A stretch of 64,000 nt of DNA from Farysia itapuensis (lineage: Eukaryota; Basidiomycota; Ustilaginomycetes; Ustilaginales; Ustilaginaceae): positions 248,001 through 312,000 of the forward strand of contig JALBYC010000004.1 of assembly GCA_023212645.1 (NCBI GenBank). Direction: 5' to 3'. Both the position numbers and the translations under genes were made by a program. Of the stretch, positions 58,047 through 64,000 are shown in pieces (within the stretch, counting starts at the first letter, position 1; each line of letters starts with the position of its first letter). The notes below the pieces were generated by a model, which made no database searches, was not told the DNA's origin, and worked only from the letters and a program-made list of their open reading frames with translations.

Positions 58047-59276
58047 TTACTTTGACCAGCCTGCGAGTTCGACGACAAAGCTGGATGAGAGACGGACAAA
58101 CTGCATCAGGTGGGCAAAGCTGAATTCCGGGTAGTCGAAAGTGTCGCGCGTGGTGTGAATGCGTTTCAAGTTGGAGTCTTCAAACGTTGCTTCGATGGCA
58201 AAGGCGGAATCTGCGCCGATCTTGGACCAACTGGCATGATCAGACCCGGCATAGCCCAGCTTGGTCTCTGTGTACCCAATGTCGAGGTACTCGTCCACGA
58301 GTGTCGCGATGAATTTCGTGAGTGGGGTCGAGACAAAGTCGGAAACGAGACCGACAGTTTCCGTCGTCCCCGCTTTGACAAAGGCCGTCATGTCCTGTTG
58401 GAGCATGGCCTTGACTTTGATGGCGCGGCGCTCGTAGTCCTGAGCGACCTGCTGTGATCCGAGCAGACCGCCTTCTTCGGCGCTGTACCAGTGCCATTCG
58501 ACGTCGGTCTCGGGTCTCCAGCCCGATTTGAGCAGCACACGTAGTGTCTCAATGATGGTCACCGTGCCACTGCCGTCGTCATCAGCACCGGGAGCGGCGA
58601 AGAAGGGAAGGAGATTCGTCGAGTCCTGGTGTGCACCCAGAATGGTCACGCCCTCGTGCTTGGTCAGCGTCGAGTTGGTACCCTTAACATGCAGAATGAT
58701 CGAGTTCTGTCCCCAAGGATGGGGGAAATCGCGGATCGAGACATGGTCCTTGGCCTGCTTGTGCTCGGCTACCAGGTCGGAAACTGTCTTAAACAGCCAT
58801 GCCTGCGACTGTCGACCAGTCTCAGACTTGTAGTACCGTGTATGGAAAGAAGTGAACTCCTTGAGATTCTTGCGGGGACCTTCTTCCGAGATGTGCTTGA
58901 AGACGCCGTGAAGCTGCTTGCGATGATGAACGGTGGATGGGAACTTGCTTTCGGCCTTGTACAACGACGTTGCGGCTGAGAGTTGTCCGAGCGCGGGGGT
59001 GTCAGTGATGTCCATGAAATTGACACCGCGGTAGAACAGCCAGTGCTTTCCCAGCTCCGTGGTCCAATAAGGCTCACTGTCCGGTGAAGTCTGCACCAAG
59101 CGCGCAGCAAAAGCGTCGCGGAAGGACGAGGTCAAACTGCCGAACAAGTTGGTCGCAAATCCGGCACTAGGCACGACATCCACCTCGCCAAAGTGCAAAG
59201 GCATTGCACTGCCTACCGAAGCAGACAGAGCGACGGCACACACGCCGAACGCAGTAGAGGGGAGAGATAGCTTCAT
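58047..59276 (-). CDS. Secreted leucine aminopeptidase, M28 family
   Basis: A 409-residue product from the ATG at 59276. A signal peptide (MKLSLPSTAFGVCAVALSASVGSA) and a propeptide up to about residue 100 precede the zinc peptidase. All di-zinc ligands are visible in order: His in GAHQDSTN, bridging Asp in GADDDGSG, catalytic Glu and ligand Glu in SAEEGGLLGS, Asp in LQQDMTAF, and His in RIHTTRDTFD. A YAGSDHASWSKIGADSAF segment completes the pocket. It is typical of fungal extracellular or vacuolar leucine aminopeptidase 1. It should trim N-terminal residues from peptides. No introns are seen. Confidence 0.94.
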   Translation of the reverse strand: MKLSLPSTAFGVCAVALSASVGSAMPLHFGEVDVVPSAGFATNLFGSLTSSFRDAFAARLVQTSPDSEPYWTTELGKHWLFYRGVNFMDITDTPALGQLSAATSLYKAESKFPSTVHHRKQLHGVFKHISEEGPRKNLKEFTSFHTRYYKSETGRQSQAWLFKTVSDLVAEHKQAKDHVSIRDFPHPWGQNSIILHVKGTNSTLTKHEGVTILGAHQDSTNLLPFFAAPGADDDGSGTVTIIETLRVLLKSGWRPETDVEWHWYSAEEGGLLGSQQVAQDYERRAIKVKAMLQQDMTAFVKAGTTETVGLVSDFVSTPLTKFIATLVDEYLDIGYTETKLGYAGSDHASWSKIGADSAFAIEATFEDSNLKRIHTTRDTFDYPEFSFAHLMQFVRLSSSFVVELAGWSK

Positions 59277-59496
59277 CGGAATCCAGTCTTGATGTGCGGG
59301 ATGGTGGTGGTAGCAAGCTGGCGTGTAATTTCTCAGTCCGGATGTGGAGTCAGTCAGTCAGCATACGCCGCGGCCTCCAAACGCCCAAAAATAGGCTGAG
59401 TTTTGCGGACAAGAGACACCCGTTGCGATCTTCAGGGTCCAAGCTCGCTTCACCCTGTATGCTACAAATAATGATGATTACGCAAAGTATGTGCGA

Positions 59497-61873
59497 CTAT
59501 CCAGCAGCCTCCAACCTCTGTTGAGCTACGACGTCTTCCAGACTCATGTGTCGCTTACTCCAGTCTGCAAGTTCGTGCTTGGCAATGCTGCCGGCATCGC
59601 CGTTGGAGCCGTCCCAAGCGGTGCTCATAATACTTGGCTCGGAAGAATGCCATGAGACATCGCGCACGGTGCAGGCGGCAGCGCTGTAACCCGTGCCCCT
59701 GTGGCCGATGCCCGTCAAGTTTCGACGTGATGCCTCCTCTGCTTTAGTTGTGCATGGTTCGTTGAGTAAATGGCGCTTGGGGTGTCTGCGTTTATACCAC
59801 GGCAGAGGGGGCGCCGAAGGATCTGAGGCCAGACCCGTCTCGCGGAGAATGTCATCTTCCTCGTCGGAGCTCTCATCGTCTTCGGCACCGCCATTGTCAG
59901 CTCTGACTTGATACGCGGGATCTCTGTCCGAGTAAAGTGGTCGTGCTTTAGAGCGATCCAGCACTTTGACTACGGTCCCGTCTAAATTCCAGATGTGAAT
60001 TTTGCCGTCGGCGCTGCCAGAGTAGATGTACTTCTGGCCTGTGGTCTCTGATGGCGAAAAGTGGCAGCGGATGAGCGTCTTGAGCACCGCATGTCCGCGG
60101 AAAGTCATCACACTGCAATCGTCCGGATGGCTCTGATAGCGAGGCTGACGATACGACATATTTCGGTAGTCCCAGTTGCGCAGTCCATAATCTCGATGCG
60201 ACATGCTGTCAAACTTGGCAGACGAGTGCATCATTCGAAGGTCCCACAGCTTGCACGACTGATCCTTGCCGTTGCTAATGCAGTAGCGACCATCTCCCTT
60301 TGGCGAAACATACGTGACACCCTGAGTGTGGCCTGTAAGCACGCCCGCTGGCTTTCCACCGGAGAGTGAGCGACGGTCCCACACCTTGACAAAAGAGTCG
60401 TCTGACCCAGAGATGAGCACGTTGGATGAGGCGGCATCAGCAAAAGTCACACCGTTGACGTCATCAGAGTGACCTTCAACACGGAGCACTCGCCGACGAG
60501 CTTCTATATCGTACACATAAATGTCGCCGAAATGCGCGCCCGCCACAATCTCGCGAGAGTCGCCCGAAAAACGAATCGACCAGATCTGTAAACGCCCACC
60601 ACAAGGTCAGTAAGTAAGCTAGAGTGAACAGAAGCGACCAACGTACTGCAGAGCGCCATCTTACCGCAACATCATCATCACCATTGTTGGAGAAATCTAG
60701 CATGACTTGGTTGTCACTGGGCACACTGCCGCCGCCGTCAAAGTGCTGCTTGGTCGGCACCAAGTGGACAAATGGCGTGATGCTTGAGTAGATCAGCCAT
60801 TGGTTGTCGGGGCTCAAATTCGCATCTGTGATTGTCCAGTTACCCTGTCGTCCCTGGATACTTTTGATCATCTTGAGAGAAGTGTATTGTGTTGTGCCCA
60901 TCGAACTGTAGAACCACGTGCGACGATTGCGGACGGGGCGATCGTCGTGGACTTGCACACGTCGTGGGCCGGATTCTGTGGTATCGTACACATGCACCTT
61001 GAAATCCTGGGTGCAAGTATAGAAGAAGGAAGAGTCTTGCGAGTACTGTCCGCAGTACGCCAGTGCAGGATAAGAGGCAACCACGGTGCCGTCCGTATTG
61101 GGCACGAAGGAAGCCATCTCACTCTTGGGTACACGTCGTCGAGCATATTTGCGCTGATGGACGAGGTCGGACAGATTGGCCGATTCGGAGAATGCGGAAG
61201 GTGGTGAATCGAGCGGACGCTTGGGCTGTCTGCCAAACTCGCCCCCCAAGGCCAGCTCCTGCCCCGCTCGGACGGGAGAAGATATCGGGTCCCAGAAGTC
61301 GGCCATTCGCATCGAGCGCGATACTCTATACCAGTCTCGATCGTTGTCTTCTTCGTCTTCGTCATCAGCACCTGTTGCGTTGCGAGTGGTCGTGGCTGCT
61401 AGCAGCCTCTGCAGACCTGCAAGACCTATTGAGTTTAGCGCCCTTGCTATCGTTGCGTTCGTTGGCTCGGTATCTTGGCCGTCTTCAGCGTTGGCGCTAG
61501 CAAGATGCGCCCGGAGTAGATCGCGGATGTCGATGGTTTGTACTCCATCGTCATCGTCTTCATCATCATCTTCGTCCTCGTAGTCTTCATCGTCTTCTTC
61601 GTCGAAATCATCATCGTCCTCGTCTGCGATCTCAATCGTGATCCCATCACCATCTTCGCCAAGAATGTCCTCGTACACGCTGCCGTCCTCATCCGTGGGC
61701 ACGTAGTCGGAGCCATCCTCTGAGCCAAACGTGGCTAGTGTATCGCGGGCCTCTGCTTCAGCAGCGATCGCTTCGAGCGCATCTTGGAGCATCATCTCGC
61801 CCTCCTCCTCGTCCAAGTCATCATCGTCCAAAATATTGCGGCGGGACATGCTGTCTGGTGGTGATGAAGACAT
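59497..61873 (-). CDS. DCAF11 / WDR23 homolog, WD40 substrate receptor of CUL4-DDB1
   Basis: Exons 61873-60665 and 60585-59497 are joined across an 80-base intron (GTAAGA..TACAG, phase 0); product 765 residues. The N-terminus is extremely acidic (~residues 15-120, runs of Asp and Glu), then a helical part (ALNSIGLAGLQRLL). WD40 blades run from ~250 on: ALAYCGQYSQDSSFFYTCTQ, IWSIRFSGDSREIVAG and VEGHSDDVNGVTFADA. Two DWD-type WDxR motifs, VWDRRS and LWDLRMM, should contact DDB1. The motif GLRNWDYRNMSYRQPRYQSH is typical of WDR23/LEC14B. In animals this receptor targets the Nrf2 class; the target here is unknown. The splice joins VA to IWSIRF. Confidence 0.92.
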
Positions 61874-62356
61874 ACCTCTACCACCAAGATATGCTGTGAA
61901 TGTTGGAGCTTTGCAAGACTACGCCTGCTCTGCTCACCGACGTTGGACAGGATGGCTCAGTTGATGAGATTGAGAACCTCTGGCAGTGTGACTGGCTTCG
62001 CTTTGCCGCTTAGCCGGTGGAGGCCCAAGCTGCATGCGCGCCAATTACAATTTTGGCGCATTTTACGTGAGCCGGCAATACATTTGCAAGTCTAACAAAT
62101 CACGCTTCAAAACCTCGAACGTCTCGAATGTACCTCGAGCATGCATACAGCTCAGAACGAGACCACACAACGTCGCCCATAAGCTGGAAGGCGAACGTAT
62201 CGCAAGCGCGGAGAAGATGAGTGAAGGTCAGAGAGTTGCGCCTCTCGTTTTCCCATTATTTTTGAGTGCGAATGCCGTAAATGTACAAAGAAGACCAGCC
62301 GGGGCAGGCTTTTGAGCGGTTAAGGATGACGAATCCTGGCGACGCTAGGTGTCAAT
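61874..62356. other. Intergenic: DCAF11 promoter and eL22 3' flank
   Basis: About 480 bases. A 93-codon open frame at 62034-62315 on the + strand begins at an ATG but has no recognised domain and lies in AT-richer, promoter-like sequence. I do not call it a gene. Confidence 0.45.
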
Positions 62357-63071
62357 TTAGGCCTCGGTCTCCTCCTGGTCGTACGAGACGTTGAAGAACT
62401 TGATCTCAAAGCCCTGCTTGGAGGTGGCAACCACTCGGAGCCAGTCTCGAAGCTGCTGTCGCTTGAGGAACTTCTTGGTCAGGTACTTGATGTAACGCTT
62501 GGAGAAAGGGATTGTGGTGTTGATCCAGATCTTGCCCTCGCCTGTAATAAAACAAAGAGAACCCATGCGAGGACGAGATGCTAAGTCAGCGATCTCCAGC
62601 TCGATTATGGTGATGATAGGAAGGAAAGACACGCAGACAGAACGGGTAATTCCGTTTCACACACACATCCGTGCTGTGCTAGCGTGTCGTTCCGTAGATT
62701 AGCTACTCACCCTCACGGGTAACCTTGACGTTGTCGCCGAGGTTGCCAGCCTTACCATCGACCTTGATTCGGTCGTGGAGGAACTTCTCAAATGCGGCGG
62801 CATCCAAGATACCGTCGTTGGCAGGGCCGGTGAAGTCAATGAAGAACTTGTGCGAGCTCTTTGCCTGTTTGGCGGAGCCTTTAGTGGATTTGGTAACAGC
62901 CTGTAGGAACATGGACGTTAGGGTGTGAGTTTGACTGGTCGGTCGAGGATATGTCGGGCTACGTCAGGTTGGCAGTCAATGACCCTACAACAACGCTGCC
63001 GGATGCTGAAGTATGGCCGATGTCGTGCGCATGGTACTCTGACGAGCTTTACGTGTCTGCTTGCTTACCAT
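62357..63071 (-). CDS. RPL22: 60S ribosomal protein eL22
   Basis: Three exons: 63071-63069 (only the ATG), 62900-62711 and 62541-62357, with introns of 168 and 169 bases (GTAAGC..TACAG and GTGAGT..TACAG). The product has 125 residues. The sequence reads [53 protein letters not shown], then [20 protein letters not shown] and [20 protein letters not shown], ending in an acidic tail. All are hallmarks of eL22, which sits on the 60S surface near the exit tunnel. Placing an intron directly after the start codon is common in fungal ribosomal protein genes. It is divergent from CBF5. Confidence 0.94.
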
Positions 63072-63404
63072 TGTGATTTCAATAGCCTACTGGTGATCAG
63101 CAAAGCGTAAGGGATATAAGATGGGGTTGAGAAGGTCGCTAGTACTGGTGCTCGTGTTGAGTATTCTGGCGTGGGGCTAATTTTTGCAGTTTTTCATCAG
63201 TCGTTCACGTGATTTGATGAGGCCGTAACTCTAACATGGCAAAGACCAAAACCAAAATGCTGACAAATACACTGTCATCAAACAAGAAAGGAAGATTTCG
63301 AGATGAGCAGCCGCAAAACTGGAAAAAGTTGAGATTGGCGCAACGATATCGTCACTCCATCTCATCCCCTAGTCCAACATCACCGCCATACCACGTCCAG
63401 CAGC
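63072..63404. other. Divergent promoter between eL22 and CBF5
   Basis: About 330 bases shared by two ribosome-related genes. Some A-rich blocks occur at 63240-63330. A small open frame at 63236-63436 overlaps the CBF5 start in another frame and is not supported. Confidence 0.5.
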
Positions 63405-64000
63405 ATGGCATTGCCGTTGGGAACCTCCGTCGCTGAGGCGCAGGAGTCAGGGGACTTTATGATCAAACCCGAAAACTCGGGCCCCAAGCTCAACACGTCC
63501 GAGTGGCCCTTGTTGCTGAAGAACTACGACCAGCTTCTTGTTCGAAGTTCTCACTTCACCCCCATCCCGCACGGATGCTCGCCGCTCAAGCGTGACTTGG
63601 CCACTTACATCAAGTCGGGTGTTATCAACCTCGACAAGCCATCCAACCCATCGTCACACGAAGTTGTGTCCTGGCTCCGACGCATCTTGCGCGTGGAGAA
63701 GACGGGACACAGTGGAACACTTGACCCCAAAGTCACTGGCTGCCTGATCGTCTGCATTGACCGCGCCACACGTCTGGTCAAATCGCAGCAAGGCGCTGGT
63801 AAAGAGTACGTTGCCGTCCTGCGACTGCACGATAAGCTGGATGATGCCAAGAAGCTCCCCCGCGCCATCGAGACCATGACTGGTTCCCTTTTCCAACGTC
63901 CTCCGCTCATCTCGGCCGTCAAGCGTCAGCTGCGTATCCGCACCATCTACGAGTCCAAGCTGCTCGAATTTGACAACGATCGACACCTTGCCGTATTCTG
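63405..64000 (+). CDS. CBF5: H/ACA snoRNP pseudouridine synthase CBF5 (dyskerin), N-terminal part
   Basis: It starts at the ATG at 63405 ([20 protein letters not shown]) and runs off the window after 198 codons with no stop. The dyskerin-like N-domain [20 protein letters not shown] is followed by the TruB catalytic core: [20 protein letters not shown] and [20 protein letters not shown], where D107 is the catalytic Asp. YVAVLRLHD and [20 protein letters not shown] follow. It converts uridine to pseudouridine in rRNA and snRNA guided by H/ACA snoRNAs, and is essential in yeast. The PUA domain and Lys-rich tail lie beyond the window. Confidence 0.95.
   Translation, partial: MALPLGTSVAEAQESGDFMIKPENSGPKLNTSEWPLLLKNYDQLLVRSSHFTPIPHGCSPLKRDLATYIKSGVINLDKPSNPSSHEVVSWLRRILRVEKTGHSGTLDPKVTGCLIVCIDRATRLVKSQQGAGKEYVAVLRLHDKLDDAKKLPRAIETMTGSLFQRPPLISAVKRQLRIRTIYESKLLEFDNDRHLAVF

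Noticed and set aside
62034..62315. A 93-codon frame upstream of DCAF11
   Set aside because: Promoter-like sequence with no domain and no support from context.
1..64000. tRNA, rRNA, CRISPR arrays, insertion sequences and transposons
   Set aside because: I searched by eye for B-box-like motifs, long direct or inverted repeats, and transposase or reverse-transcriptase motifs and saw none. A covariance-model scan would be needed to exclude small RNA genes.

Overview
The window looks like nuclear DNA of a basidiomycete, most likely a smut fungus (Ustilaginaceae). It has compact, mostly intron-poor protein genes on both strands with short GT..AG introns. It carries a heterotrimeric G-protein beta subunit close to smut Bpp1 and fungal-only families such as KRE9/KNH1-like, DUF3818/LEC1-like and HAL/HRK1-type kinases. 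I see no bacterial, viral or transposon genes. The species cannot be fixed from sequence alone.

Layout, left to right. 1-8 kb: 3' end of an ABCC transporter, mitochondrial TIM17, exocyst SEC5, a PA28-gamma-type proteasome activator, and a Baeyer-Villiger-type flavin monooxygenase. 8-15 kb: a membrane-anchored heparinase II/III-like protein and a very long GATA-finger protein. 15-26 kb: a mitochondrial PPR protein, a mitochondrial hotdog thioesterase (2 exons), the G-beta subunit, and a 1582-residue acidic nuclear-type protein I cannot name. 26-32 kb is the accessory-looking part: a spliced gene with one C2H2 finger, then two tandemly duplicated ToxD-like reductases separated by a degenerate ~83-bp repeat array. 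31-42 kb: splicing factor ESS2, ornithine decarboxylase antizyme read through a +1 programmed frameshift, a sorbose/xylulose-reductase-like SDR, the U4/U6.U5 tri-snRNP protein Sad1/USP39, a secreted GH20 hexosaminidase, and a mitochondrial acyl-CoA dehydrogenase with a 27-nt micro-exon. 42-64 kb: a LEC1-like DUF3818 protein, pescadillo/NOP7, a KRE9-like GPI protein, a HAL/HRK1-type kinase, exosome CSL4, LTV1, an M28 aminopeptidase, DCAF11, ribosomal protein eL22 and the start of CBF5.

Most genes are unlinked housekeeping functions. There is a noticeable concentration of ribosome biogenesis and RNA processing genes (NOP7, CSL4, LTV1, eL22, CBF5, ESS2, Sad1). Two of these pairs, CSL4/LTV1 and eL22/CBF5, share short divergent promoters. 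The most biologically striking items are the antizyme recoding site at 33930-33936 and the reductase duplication with its repeat array and an 89-bp tract of perfect identity. I found no evidence for a wholly new multi-gene system.
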